NCBI RefSeq assembly: GCF_017591435.1
Contig: NC_059297.1
Span: 20,092,690-20,156,689, forward strand
Length of the DNA stretch: 64,000 nt
From: Portunus trituberculatus
Lineage: Eukaryota > Arthropoda > Malacostraca > Decapoda > Portunidae
Direction: 5' to 3'
Position numbers and translations under genes: made by a program. Shown in pieces: positions 12,470-23,440 of the stretch (position 1 is its first letter; each line of letters opens with the position of its first letter). Below the pieces are notes generated by a model. It saw only the letters and a program-made list of their open reading frames with translations. It was not told the DNA's origin and ran no database searches.

Positions 12470-13506
12470 TAGTAAAACCTCGCTTGATGAATGTCTCTAA
12501 GGACGAACAATTCAGGGGACGAACACAGTTAAACGGCTCGCGGCAGGCAAACCGATTGTGTGATAGCCAATCCGGCTATCAGACAACAACCAAACAAAAC
12601 ATAAGCACAAAAGAAAATAGAAACAGGAACGTCGAAAAATATTACATAACAATTTCCGTGCCACCATGATTTTCTCCTGTTTTTCCTGAGCATGGTGATG
12701 TTACCGGCGCGCTCTACTGTAGCTTCCTCGGCGTTATTCTCGCTGCTCTGGTGGCTCTCAGCGTTGCTGTCATCATCATCCTGGCCATGTCCAGGTACTG
12801 CAGATTGTGGCACATCCATCGCAGCTGTTTCCTCGCTCGCCTGGCAAGGAACACCGCCCTACTGCCCGCTCCTCTCCCACTGAGCATCACCTCCGAGGAT
12901 CAAAGGAACTTCCTGGCCACGAACCTTTAACTTCCCTTCTTGGAAGTCCAAACTTGCTCCCACATGCGTGAGGAAGTCAATCCCCAGCAGGCAAGGGTCT
13001 TCCAAGGCAGAGACGAAGACTGGCAATCTTTCCATGTTTCCCACGCCGATGTTCACTATAACGGGGCCCCACATAGCGGCACTGACTTATGATGCTACAC
13101 AGCTGTTGTGTAGCTCTGGCACGCTGTGCACATCCAAAGTCCTCTCTCATGACTGTCTTCTCGGATCTTGTCTGTCTTCCTCCCCATCCTCCTCTCCTCC
13201 ATTCCATCATGCCATCAACGTCCAGTCTCTCAAGTAAATAACCTTTTCTTTTTTTTTATTCATTTTATTATCATTTTGATAGCATTTAGGTAAGTAAAAC
13301 AATTTAGGCTTTCTATAGTTATTTCGTTCATGTCATTCATACATTAAAGGTCTATTTTGAATGGGTTTTATGGACAAAGGTATGATTTTTGGGGGGGTCT
13401 GGAATGGATTAATGGTATTTCAATACATTCTTATGGGAAAAATTGATTCAGGGGATGAACAAATCGGGTGACGAACAGGATTTAGGAACGAATTATGGTT
13501 TTACTG
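12470..13506. mobile_element. Tigger/pogo-type element inserted in LINE-B
   Basis: The termini TAGTAAAACCTCGCTTGATG and, reverse-complemented at the right, CAGTAAAACCATAATTCGTT are flanked by TA (12468-12469, 13507-13508). Removing it rejoins the LINE sequence. Subterminal GGACGAACA/GATGAACAAA motifs are mirrored. It has no transposase; its middle holds a Ty3/gypsy-like fragment. Confidence 0.75.
12690..13240 (-). pseudogene. Ty3/gypsy-type protease and linker fragment
   Basis: Minus-strand translation gives MWGPVIVNIGVGNMERLPVF then ALEDPCLLGIDFLTHVGASL and DFQEGKLKVRGQEVPL. This is the C-terminal half of a retrotransposon aspartic protease; the LLGIDFL block is diagnostic. It is followed by an acidic Ser/Asp/Glu linker (GQDDDDSNAESHQSSENNAE). 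The catalytic DTG half and the reverse transcriptase are absent, so this is a short inactive piece. It sits within the Tigger-type element. Confidence 0.6.
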
Positions 13507-14960
13507 TACCATTCCTCTGGAAAGTTTCTCAGCCTCCTTTTGAATTCCCAGCTTACTTGGATAGCACATATCCTCACTCTTAAAAAACATTGCCTCCTGC
13601 CACCTCCTTCTCCTACAAACCTTATTCCATGTCTCTTGGGGTGCTGACCAGAAGACCCTACTGTACCTTCATTCTGTCTACCCTTGACTATGGGTGTCAT
13701 ATCTATTCTTCAGCTTCTGACTCCATTCTTAACCTCCTTGACCCAATTTACCATCTTGGCACCTTCCATTTCTCTCCTGTTGAAAGTCTCTATGCGGAGT
13801 CTGAACTCTCTCTCTCTATCATGCTGTCAAGCCCTCCTATCCTTTAGGTGCTATGCACACCTCCATCATTCCCTACAACAAAGATTACTGTTTCTCCAAC
13901 TCTTCTCCGCATCTTTTTCCTCCTCTCCATGCCTACCCACTCCCTTCCCTGTCTGTATGCAATCCCTCCTTTCCCATTCCTCCTTCCCCACTCACCAAGT
14001 CATTCCCATATATATATATCCTTTCCTTCCTTGACTCATCCCTACCCCCTGCACTTCTACATTCCCAGTTCCTTGCCCAAATCCCAACCTATAGTGCAAG
14101 CACTCGCATCTATACAGGTGGTTCCAAAAACCACCTCAGGATCTGGATTTGCCGTTGTTTTCCCAACCCAACACAATCAAATTCAGCTACCTGCAGAATC
14201 CAGTGTACTGACAACAGAATATCTGCTATTCTCTATGCCTGCATTGACTGTCCCATTTCCCTTCTTCCTTTACAATTTCAAGGACTCTCTCATTCCTCAC
14301 CCTCTTCCAATCCAATCCATCATCTTGTTCAAGAGATCCAGGATTGGCTATTCCAGCTCTCTGTTTGACACAGATCTGTCTGTTTCTGCTGGATGCCAAG
14401 TCATGTTGGTATTTCTGGCGACGAACGTGTTGATTCACTTGACTGCACTGCACCACTGCAAAGCTGCCTGCAATCCTTGAACCTTCCTGTCTGTGACTAT
14501 CACCCAGTGGCAGTTGTTTTGGTTCAACCTGACAGGAAATAAACTCCACACTGTCAAACCCTCAGTCCTCCCATGGTTCAATCCTCATTACAAAATTCGC
14601 CACTGGGAAATCACCCTCACCTGTTTAAGGATTGGTCATACCCGTCTTACACACTCCTATCTCATGTCTCATTCTCCTCCTGATCTCTGCCCTCATTGTC
14701 AAGCACCACTTTTGGTGCAAAAAGTTCTCCTTTCATGCCCACACCTAACAAGTATCCTTTATGCTGCCTTCACTTACCTCCCTACTCTCCCCCAAATGCC
14801 CTACCTCTCAGACATCCTCACAGAATCCTCTCATTTCTCCATAGATAATTTAATATCATACCTCTAGTGCATAGAAGTTCTTCATCTCACATAATGGTCT
14901 GGTCCTTCTCAGCTTCCCATAACACACATTTTCTGACATTCTCTCTTTTTCCACCCTTCA
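13507..14960 (+). mobile_element. LINE-B copy 1, 3' half (RNase H and C-terminal zinc-binding region)
   Basis: This continues the LINE interrupted at 12469. Overlapping frames contain an RNase H start (IYTGGSKN, then SGSGFAVVFPTQ), a later RNase H block (SHVGISGDERVD, visible with a frameshift near 14400), and a C-terminal domain LRIGHTRLTHSYLMSH-SPPDLCPHC followed by LLSCPH. The CPHC...C..H pattern is the usual C-terminal zinc-binding motif of I/jockey/R1-group LINEs with RNase H. It ends near CIEVLHLI. Degraded by several frameshifts. Confidence 0.8.
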
Positions 14961-15019
14961 CCATAGTGCCATATAACCTATGCTGTCTGGTACAGTCTCC
15001 CTGCTTTTATTAACTGTTT

Positions 15020-15850
15020 ACTACTGTTAGTAATTGTTGCCTTTGAGCTCATTAATTGTTGCCTTTTTTATAACAAAAATTTTGATAGTAATTACTTTTA
15101 GCTGATTTCTACACTGTTTAAAAGTATCACGTGCTATAGTTTCTAACTTATACATCTTGAATAGTTTACCTTTTTGTTTAATAGAGATCAGTATTCCAGT
15201 AGTGAGCCAGGCATTTCTTAATCCTTTAAAAGATACGTATTGATTTTGATTGGGAAACACTAGTTGTAATAATCATAAACAATATCATGGACTAAGTTAA
15301 AATTGTCATTTATATTTGATAGGGTAGGTAATTCTTTCCAATTTGTTTTTTTGTAATTCATTACTGAATAGTTCATTGTTAATGGTGTTCTGAACTCAAA
15401 AGGTGATCTTATGTTTTGCATTACTATTTATTTGATGAATTATAATTAGGAGGTGGTCAGACATATGAAAGTGAATAATACCAGAAGGGAAGGTGGTGTG
15501 TAGTCCAGATGAGATTCAGTCATGAAGGTTGACCAAGAGTGGGATTATCAGGGAATATTGTGGGTCTGGAAGTATGTGGAAAATAATTTATAGATTGCAT
15601 AGTATTAAGAAACAAATTTCTAGGAAGATGAGTTGAGTGTTCAAGTAAATTGATGTTAATGTCTCATATTATGATTGATCTATTGAGTCTGAAAATATCA
15701 TTACTGAGCAAGTAATTTATAACATTTATAAATTCATTTGTGAATTATTTCAATATAGATATTAATTGAAATTATAAGGAACATATGAAGTAAATAAACA
15801 CATTTCATACAATAATTGATGGAAAGTTGAATTGTGGTTTTTTTTTAATT
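15020..15850 (-). mobile_element. CR1-like LINE-E relic (endonuclease end and linker)
   Basis: On the minus strand, DININLLEHS (endonuclease block, about 15640) is followed downstream by LRNAWLTTGILISIKQKGKL-FKMYKLETI. The latter is the endonuclease-RT linker also seen in the + strand LINE at 24657 (LNSPWLTPAIVNSIKHKSKL). Stops and frameshifts throughout. No RT region. Confidence 0.6.
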
Positions 15851-16957
15851 ACATGTACTGCCACTGGGGCTGGGTTTGAGCTAATTGTTTTTATTGTGGA
15901 AATGGAATCCTTGTGGTCCAAAACCAAAGAAAATTGGGTTCTAAGTACCTGTTGTACAAGGAAAGTTTTGTGCTATCCGCCCAAACATGTCTGAGCCAAA
16001 CCTTTTCTACGCTCACTGTGGTGAGCAGTAAATACCAGCTGATGATGTTGCCATATCAGTCACCATTTATTTTTTACTTTGTCTACTGCATGTATATAAT
16101 GTTTTAGTACCTCACATTGTCAAGGTATGTTCATAATAATTATATGTGAATTCAAAAGTAATAAAAAATTAAGATAAATGTGATGACAAAATGTTCACTT
16201 CAATAAAATTGACCACATAACAGACTTTAATATTAGAGAAACATGAGAATGATAACATCCATCTTCAGTTTTTTCCTCCACCATTGTCATTACCTCATGA
16301 ACACTAGGTTCATATTCATCACTTTCACAACGAATCACTATCACTTTCATCTCCTATGGTGTTCAAATAGTCTCTAATTTTGCCACTGGTATCCAGACGA
16401 AATGGGCAATGAGAAGACTTGGTAAATACAGTGATACATGTATAGTACTTCAACAAACATGAAATACACTGATATGGTACTGCCATTACCACAAAACAAT
16501 AGACTGAGGGGTATGAGAATGGCGCAGGAGGTACGGGTGGTGAGTCATGAGGCAAGCCATGCCCGAGGGCATACACTTACACAAAGCACGGGCAGCCTTC
16601 AGGGATGACTTTGTCAAGATCTGAGTGCTCAGGAATACTAAATGAATATTCTTATTTGCCGAAGCATAACGCACTTCACCCACAGTACTTTTTTTACCAA
16701 TGACACTATATTCTTGCCCACACAGGACGGGTTAATGTAGGAGGGCCACTAGCTACAGGCAACAAAATTATAATAAAAAAAAAAAAAAAAATGCTCCATT
16801 CTAGATTAGTAAGAGATTACATGTAGATGTTAATGCTTTTAATTCTCAGGCATTACATTTCATGAAGTTACAAAAAATATCAAATTTGAGAACATCTTAA
16901 AGCCTTTATGGCAAAATAGCTGTAGAAAACATAATAATTGTCATCTGTACTTTACAG
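15850..16957. other. No recognised feature
   Basis: About 1.1 kb of intronic-type sequence with an A-tract at 16775-16792. A minus-strand frame ending in acidic DESDSDSL at 16325 was noted but matches nothing I can name. Confidence 0.35.
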
Positions 16958-17254
16958 ACTTTGATGATGACTGGAACAGGCAGCTTGGGGCTGCTACCCT
17001 TCCTCAGAAAAAACAATCATCTGTCTCTCGAAATCATCTAGGAGGGACTGATTCTCGCTTAGCATCAGGTTCACTGCAGCGTGTTCCCCATAACAGACCA
17101 CCCATGCCAACAAATGAGTTTGCACCTTCTCTGCCATATGTCATTTTGGATAATGGAAAAACACTTGATCTTACTCCACTCTACAAGAAGCTCTTGGAGA
17201 AGCCATACTTTCATCTAATCTCAAGACACAAAGCTGAAAATTTGATTATGCCTG
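16958..17254 (+). CDS. SH2 adaptor exon: linker and start of SH2 domain
   Basis: The exon of 297 bases is bounded by TTTACAG and GTAATT and is phase 1 at both ends. It begins with an acidic DFDDDW motif, then about 55 residues of low-complexity Ser/Pro/Arg linker, then LPYVILDNGKTLDLTPLYKK and the first SH2 helix (PYFHLISRHKAENLI). The helix keeps the Arg of the alphaA position (SR) and the AE pair typical of SH2 domains. The canonical opening Trp is replaced by Pro-Tyr-Phe. The SH2 fold binds phosphotyrosine peptides. In SLP-76/BLNK/CLNK adaptors it is C-terminal, as here, and docks the adaptor onto activated kinases or receptors. Family assignment rests mainly on the following exon. Confidence 0.8.
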
Positions 17255-17633
17255 GTAATTATATAAATGGTTTAAGTCACATTCCATTCAAACATTTCTA
17301 TTGATTTTAAGTATGGTGTCTCAATATGTGTTGTCATAACACAATCTATCCATAAGGTAGGTGCAACAATGAAAAAAAATTATCATGATAATTGATAATG
17401 ATAACTCTGCTAGTGATAATAAATCATTGATAAGGGTAATAAATTCATCCAATAACCAATTAACCTATAAAGCCAAAATTTTGACACTACTGATAACAAA
17501 AATGATGATGTAAATAGAAAAATTGATTAATCCAAAACTTTAAGATCTTTATCTTGGGAAACTGAAGAACCTTGCAAAAAAAAATAGAAATTTAATGTTA
17601 TATGTTTGTTTTGTATACATGCTTATGTACCTA

Positions 17634-17636
<3 letters not shown>

Positions 17637-17727
<91 letters not shown>
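17637..17727. repeat. (AT)n array in the SH2-gene intron, next to the splice acceptor
   Basis: About 90 bp of AT ending 20 bases before the exon at 17747. The acceptor region proper is ATTATTAACATATTACCTACAG, reduced to little more than a branch-point candidate and AG. Confidence 0.97.
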
Positions 17728-17730
<3 letters not shown>

Positions 17731-17746
17731 AACATATTACCTACAG

Positions 17747-17898
17747 GAGAAGATGGAATCTTCCTTATTCGACCATCAACCAAAAGTGGACATCCACTCA
17801 CCCTTGTCCTCAGTCTTGAAAAACATCCTTACAATATCAACATTAGGCAGAGGCCTGACTCTCTCTTTGCTTTAGGCAAAGAGAAGACACAAGAAAAG
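17747..17898 (+). CDS. SH2 adaptor exon: phosphotyrosine-binding core
   Basis: The exon of 152 bases lies between CCTACAG and GTATGT, phase 1 in and phase 0 out. It holds the SH2 core: DGIFLIRPS, with the invariant Arg of the FL[IV]R motif that contacts phosphate; LTLVLSLEKHPYNINIR, matching the YTLVV...VYNI.VR strand pair of SLP-76/BLNK; and SLFALGKEKTQEK, matching the YALG-basic-loop of that family. The FALG loop and the YNI.IR strand are what separate this from Src-, Grb2- or SHP-type SH2 domains. The acceptor lies 20 bases from a 90-bp AT array. The nearest relatives in vertebrates are haematopoietic signalling adaptors; the arthropod role is unknown. Confidence 0.85.
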
Positions 17899-17984
17899 GT
17901 ATGTACCATGACTAGATTCACAAGACCATAGGTTTTTGACCCAAAAAGGTCAGACATTAGGGCTAGATACAATTAAAAAGCACT

Positions 17985-18165
17985 GAAGACTTCTGTCTTC
18001 ACATTCTCTTCAACTTTTCTTAATTAACTTCCGAAGCATTCTTAGTCTCCTCTATTAAACTTTATCTTTTCCTACCTGAAACATAGGTAGCCTCTTCTCT
18101 GTTCCATCCTTTCTTTATCTTCATTTTCATTCCAAAGCTGGATGTCATCCAATTAAGATCACAAG
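17985..18165 (+). mobile_element. LINE-A fragment (start of ORF2)
   Basis: AACTTTTCTTAATTAACTTC followed by CATTCCAAAGCTGGATG closely matches the ORF2 start of the long LINE-A copy near 55000-55200. Short and disrupted. Confidence 0.55.
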
Positions 18166-18180
18166 GGAATAACCCTGAGT

Positions 18181-18260
18181 CATTGGTTTCCAAACTGGGG
18201 ATAAATTATCCCCTGGGGGTAATTTAACAATTCCTAGGGGATAATGGAGAGCTGACAAAA
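18181..18260. mobile_element. hAT-type terminus
   Basis: CATTGGTTTCCAAACTGGGG resembles the CAGTGGTTCCCAAACTGGGG-type ends of hAT (Charlie-like) elements. The partner end is not certain. Confidence 0.4.
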
Positions 18261-18599
18261 ATATGAAGAATTCTGAAAATCAAGAAAACCTTGCAGTACC
18301 TTGCATTAGGATTAATGTTAAATTAGTCTTACTATGCAAAGTTGTAATCCTATTATAAATAATTATTTATTATAGATAACTTATTATTTATTATAAATAA
18401 CTTGATAAACCACTCTCTCAGCATGTCTTCACAAAAGTCGTGTCTTACAAACTTGTCAGGTCATCCATCCGTCCGTTTTTTCTCATCCCTTTTCTGCCTT
18501 CACACCCACCTCTCCAACCCACTGGGTTGCCTTCTCTCTCCCTTGCCAGTCAACTGCCTATAGTTTATCTTTATCCCTCAAAATTTGCATTCCACGTCA

Positions 18600-18845
18600 G
18601 GTGTACTTTCCTAGTTTCATTCCATTTCATTTTATACCACTATCTAGCTGCCTACCAACATCCACCTGTGTAACTACTTCCTCCTTGTTAGTCAGAAGCA
18701 AATCTAGAACATTCCCCAGTGTGGGTTCTAAAATTACCGGTTTAAAAAATTATCCTGAATGACCTTAAGCCTTCCTCTGCTGCACTTTTGCCCACCATCA
18801 AGCTCCCATCAATATTTCTATAATTGTAAGATTAGTTGAGTACTT
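18600..18845 (-). mobile_element. LINE endonuclease fragment
   Basis: Minus-strand reading gives LKVIQDNFFKPVILEPT and NVLDLLLTNKEEVVTQVDVG. This is the C-terminal apurinic-type endonuclease block of CR1-group LINEs. No RT is attached. Confidence 0.6.
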
Positions 18846-18849
18846 ACCG

Positions 18850-19760
18850 GTTTGAAGGTTGGTCATAACTTCACAAACATTTAACTGCAGTCTTTAAGAA
18901 AGGTTTCAGAAAGTAGATATCCACTGTACAGAAAACTAATGAACGTAAAGGTCACTTAAAGAGAGAACAAGCAAAGGGTAGGGGAGTGGGCATTTACTAT
19001 CTCAGTGACGCAGTTATAAACGTTCATGAAATTATGATCAATTGATTATCTTGCAATTTCACTTCACAATAGTTTAACTGTGTCAGGGGTAACTAATGAG
19101 AACTTCAGAGTGATTCCTCAAATCTAACAAGTTCTTCCATAGGTCTGCAAAACTCATTCCTTTAATAGAAAGTGGGATGCAAAAATTTTAAAAAATCACA
19201 AGGAACAATAACATTTATTTTATGTTTACACAAACAAAAAATAGTAAAAAACAGTACCCATAAAATAATCCCACACTGAACATCACTAAACAGCTAAACA
19301 TATAGATATATAACAAATATGTGAATACAAGTTATGCCAGTACTGCATTAACAAAGGGATCCTGACTGCAAAAGTGTTTCCTGTAGTATTTTGCAAATAC
19401 TGATTTATTGGACAAACCTAGAGGCCATGATAGTAGTAACAGAAAGAGTCAGAGAAGCCTTGCTGGATGATGCAGACTTGGTAGAATGAGGTGAAATTTT
19501 TTATGGCATCTCATGATATCCTTAGTCCAGCGACATAATGTATCACTTAAAAGTTAACTTAGACAGGATTTTTTAGTTGTTACAAATAATCTGGTAGTTG
19601 AACCCCTAGTATCTAGATTCCTGTCCAAGAAACTTCATATTTTAGTATAAACACACAAAAACCTGTCTACCAGTAACTTAACGACTTGCAGAAACCACAC
19701 CTTAGTTTGTCTGAGTGGGAGGATTACCAAGTGTCACAAGATGCTTAAAGATTTATCAAC
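18850..19760. other. No recognised feature
   Basis: About 0.9 kb of AT-rich intron without a classified repeat. Confidence 0.35.
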
Positions 19761-21285
19761 TTTTTTTTTTATGCAAGAGGGAAACCAGACAAGGGCAACA
19801 AAAGATTAATAAAAAAAGGTCCACTTGAAATACTAGTTATGTTAAAGATTGGTAAAGAATTCACCAAAAGACAGGGACAAATGTCTTGAAACTTCCCTCT
19901 TAAAATAAGTCAAGTTGTAGGAAGATGGAAATACAGAAGTAGGCAGGGAGTTCCAGAGTTTACCAGAAAAAGGTATGAATGAATGAGAGTACTTGCTAAC
20001 TTGTGTATTAAAGAGTTGAACAGAATAAGGATTAAAGGAAGAAGAAAGCCTTGTGCAGCAAGGCTGCAGGAGGAGGGGAGGCATGCAGTTAGCATAAAAT
20101 AGCAATAAAAGATAGAAAGAGATGCAACATTTTGGCAGTGAGAAATAGGCTGAAGACAGTCAGAGGAAAGGAGTTGATGAGACAAAAAACTTTTGATTCC
20201 ACCCTATGTAATAATATAACTGTGTGAGTGGAACCACCCCCCCCAAACATGGGAAGAGTACTCCATACAAGGATGGATAAAGCACTTATACTGAGTTAGC
20301 ATTTGGAGGGATGAGAAAAACTGGCAGAGATGCCTGAGAAAACCTAACTATAGAAGTTATTTTAGCAAGAGATGAGATGTGAAATCTCCAGTTAAGATTA
20401 TGAGTAAAAGACAGACCGAGGATATTCAGTGTAGAAGAGGGAGACAGTCGAGTGTCATTGAAGAGAGAGATAGTCGTCTGGAAGGTTATGTCAAGTTGAT
20501 ATATGGCGGTGGCATCAAGGGAGGCAATAGCGTAGTGGATAAGGTGGTGAGCGTGGGATCGGGCAGGCGTCCACGCAAAAGTTCAAATCCCACCACATAC
20601 CGCTTTGAATCTATGCCATTTGTCAAGTGGTTTAAAGTTACCTACATGTCACCATGATATCCAGGTTCTAGGTGGTAACACCAAAGATGCACTTGTGTGG
20701 TGATATGGGCACTAATATGGGTACCACTATAAATAAAATTGCCTGCGCCACTAATGAGCGGAAGCTTAACAGCACTTCCCACATATATTCTTCAAGTATC
20801 TATAAGCAATAACGGGGAAAAAAAAAAATGGAGGAATTCAGTTTTTGAGGCATTGAATACCACTAAGTTTTCTCTGCCCCTATCAGAAATCTTCCAAAGA
20901 TCAGAAGTCAGGCATTCTGTGGCGTCCCTGCATGATCTATTGACTTTCTGAAGGGTTGGACGTCTCTGAAAGGATGTGAAAAGATGTAGAGTGGTATCAT
21001 CAGCGTAGGAGTGGATACAGCAAGAAATTTGGTTTAATGAATAACAGAAAGAGAGTGGATGACAGAAAAGAACCCTGAGGAACACCACTATCAATAGATT
21101 TAGAAGACCAGTGACCATCTACCACAGCTGTAATAACAGTTTAAAAAGAAACTTGATAAATTTGCAGAGAGAAAGATAGAAACCGTAGGAGGGCAGTTTT
21201 GAAATCAGCAAAAGTTTCACTGAAATCTCTAAAAGAGGGTGACCAAAACTCAGTAAGAAAAACCAGAAGATCGCCAGTAGAGCGA
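19761..21285 (-). mobile_element. LINE-A copy 2 (RT to 3' end), interrupted by a SINE
   Basis: On the minus strand, KLPSYGFYLSLCKFI (near 21180), NQISCCIHSYADDTTLHLF (YADD catalytic motif, near 21040), RENLVVFNASKTEFLHF, and the C-terminal SGKLWNSLPTSVFPSSYNLT and [10 protein letters not shown] appear in order. The 3' untranslated end, with A- and T-rich signature near 19761-19830, matches the other LINE-A copies. The 5' end is truncated at a homopurine tract. A family-2 SINE lies at 20505-20807. Several frameshifts. Confidence 0.85.
20505..20807 (+). mobile_element. tRNA-derived SINE (family 2) inside LINE-A
   Basis: GCGTAGTGGATAAGGTGGTG (A-box region) and AAAGTTCAAATCCCACC (B box) form a tRNA-like head. 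The body matches the minus-strand copy at 55552-55835, including GTGGTTTAAAGTT and AATAAAATTGCCTGCGCC. An extra segment of about 17 bp sits in the first 20 bases of the head compared with that copy. Confidence 0.8.
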
Positions 21286-21682
21286 GGAGGAGGAGGAGGA
21301 GGAGGAGAGAAGGAGGAGGAGAGAAGAAGAAGAAGGAGGAGGAGAGAAGAAGAAGAAGAAGAAGAAGGAGGAGGAGGAGGAGAGGAGAGGAGGAGGAGGA
21401 GAGGAGAGGAGGAGGAGGAGGAGGAGGAGGAGGAGGAGGGAAAGGAGGAGGAGAGGAGAGGAAAGGAGGAGGAGAGGAGAGGAAAGGAGGAGGAGAGGAG
21501 AGGAAAGGAGGAGGAAAGGAGGAGGAGAGGAGAGGAGAGGAGGAGGAGAGGAGAGGAGGAGGAGAGGAGAGGAGGAGGAGGAGAGGAGAGGAGAGGAGGA
21601 GGAGAGGAAAGAAGGAGGAGGAGGAGAGGAAAGAAGGAGGAGGAGGGGGAGAGGAAAGAAGGAGGAGGAGGGGGAGGAGGAG
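21284..21682. repeat. 400-bp homopurine GGA/GAG/GAA tract
   Basis: About 400 consecutive purines on the + strand in GGA, GAGA and GAA units. The open frames across it are artefacts. It marks the 5' border of LINE-A copy 2. Confidence 0.97.
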
Positions 21683-21939
21683 GTCACTCATTTACTAAAC
21701 TACATGTACAGAAGTTACATACTTAGTAGGAGGTAAGGATAGAACAGATGAAGCTTCTCCCCACCCACCACTCCCTCCGGCGTCACCCGGCAAGAAATAA
21801 GACGAAAAATACACCCCGACTGCTGAGAAGGACAATCGGGGAAATTTACACAAGAAAGGTGGGAAAAAGAGAGTACTAATGTAACTACTACTATCGCTAA
21901 GAAAAAGAGATATCTAGTGTAACTACTACTATTGCTAAA

Positions 21940-22709
21940 AAAAAAAAAAAAAATTATCAGAAACCATTTTCTTTATAAAACTTGTCTAATTTACTTTTGA
22001 ACGTAGCTACCATGTTAACTTGGACGACGGACGCTGGCAGCTTGTTCCAGTGTTCAACTATTCTTACGTTAAAAAAGTTTCTTCGCAAATCATTATTAAA
22101 TCACTGTCCTTTAAGCTTCAAGCCGTTATTTCTCGTTACTGATTGTGAAAGCTCAAAAAGATTTTCATAGTCGATCTTATCTATATTTTTAAGTATTTTA
22201 AACGTTTGAATGAGGTCACCTCGGATGCAACGATCTCTGAGGGAGAACATATCTAGTCTTTCGAGACGTTCTTCATATGACAGGCCACGAATTCCGAGGA
22301 TTAGTTTCGTTGCTTGTCTTTGAACGCTCTCTAATTTATTAATGTATTTTTGATAACATGGAGACCAGAACTGAACCACATATTCCAAATGTGGTCTCAC
22401 TAATGATGTATAAAGACGCGTTATGACTTCAGGTGTTTTATAATCAAAATTACGAGCGATAAATCCTAAAACAGCTTTACGACTAGCGGCCGAACACTGT
22501 GCAGCACATTTTAGGTCATTTGTTATGAGTACTCCCAGGTCCTTTTCTTCAGTGACTTTAATTAAGTTACATCCATGTAATTTGTAATTATTTTTCACAT
22601 TGTTTAGGCCAATGTGCATTACTTTGCACTTGTCAGCATTAAAATTTAATAGCCATTTATCGCTCCATCTACTAAGGTTGTCTAAGTCCTGCTGGATGGC
22701 ATCACAATC
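21940..22709 (-). mobile_element. LINE-D (CR1-like) reverse-transcriptase C-terminal fragment
   Basis: The minus-strand frame from about 22709 reads [68 protein letters not shown] and YEERLERLDMFSLRDRCIRG. A TGA at 22099-22101 interrupts it, after which FNNDLRRNFFNVRIVEHWNK and LPASVVQVNMVATFKSKL finish the protein. A poly-T stretch at 21938-21953 corresponds to an A tail. Only one stop breaks about 245 codons, so it is a young truncated insertion. Confidence 0.85.
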
Positions 22710-22733
22710 GGAGGAGGAGGAGGAGGTGGTAAA

Positions 22734-22734
<1 letters not shown>

Positions 22735-22802
<68 letters not shown>

Positions 22803-22831
22803 GGTGGTGGTGGTGGTGGTGGTGGTGGTGG

Positions 22832-22920
<89 letters not shown>
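22735..22920. repeat. Compound (GTA)n(GTG)n(GA)n microsatellite
   Basis: GTA to about 22792, GTG to about 22834, GA to 22920. All reading frames here are artefacts. Confidence 0.97.
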
Positions 22921-22921
<1 letters not shown>

Positions 22922-22935
22922 CCAAGGACAACAAA

Positions 22936-23030
<95 letters not shown>

Positions 23031-23430
23031 CAAAGGCTCACATGATTGCCAGTTCCCTAAAAGTTCAGTAGTTTGCCAAAAGTCTGGGGCAAATGTCTTG
23101 AAACCTCCCTCTTAAAATAGGTCAAGTTGTAGGAAGATGGAAATACAGAAGCAGGCAGGGAGTTCCACAGTTTACCAGTGAAAGGTATGAATGACTGAGA
23201 AACTCTTGCATTAGAAAGTTGGACAGAATAGGGGTGAGAGGAAGGAGAAAGCCTTGTGCAGGGAGGCCGTAGGAGAAGGCATGTAGTTAACAAGATAAGT
23301 AGAGCAGTTAGCATGAAAAAGGCAATAAGGGATGCAACATTCTTTTGGTGAGAAAGAAACTGAAGACAGTCTGTCAGAGGAGGGGAGTTTATGAGACGAA
23401 GAGCATTTGAATCCGGCCTATCTACTACTA
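22921..23430 (-). mobile_element. LINE-A copy 3 (3' end) with (AT)n expansion in its 3' UTR
   Basis: Minus-strand C-terminal frames (SLVNSGTPSLLLYFHLP region, 23057-23400) match LINE-A. GCCAAGGACAAC at 22921 and AACAAAGGCTCACATGATTG at 23029 are the two halves of the LINE-A 3' UTR, separated by an AT array at 22939-23028 that is absent from copy 6. Confidence 0.75.
22939..23028. repeat. (AT)n microsatellite inside a LINE 3' UTR
   Basis: About 90 bp of AT at the position of a short TATA-like stretch in the other LINE-A copies. Confidence 0.95.
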
Positions 23431-23440
23431 CTACTACTAC

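Noticed and set aside
14226..14549. 107-codon frame on the minus strand
   Set aside because: It is antisense to the RNase H and C-terminal region of LINE-B.
16325..16683. Minus-strand frames of 65 to 83 codons
   Set aside because: No family resemblance beyond a short acidic end; overlapping frames look equally unremarkable.
20505..20590. Possible tRNA gene on the plus strand
   Set aside because: It is the head of a SINE with a second full copy at 55552-55835.
21119..21726. 190-codon Ser/Leu/Pro frame and 175-codon Arg/Glu/Gly frame
   Set aside because: Both cross the homopurine tract; only the end of the minus-strand frame is LINE-A.
22600..23115. Long frames with Val, Arg-Glu, Ser-Leu or Tyr-Ile runs
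   Set aside because: These are frames through the compound GTA/GTG/GA/AT array. The only real coding signal there is the LINE-D fragment below 22709 on the minus strand.
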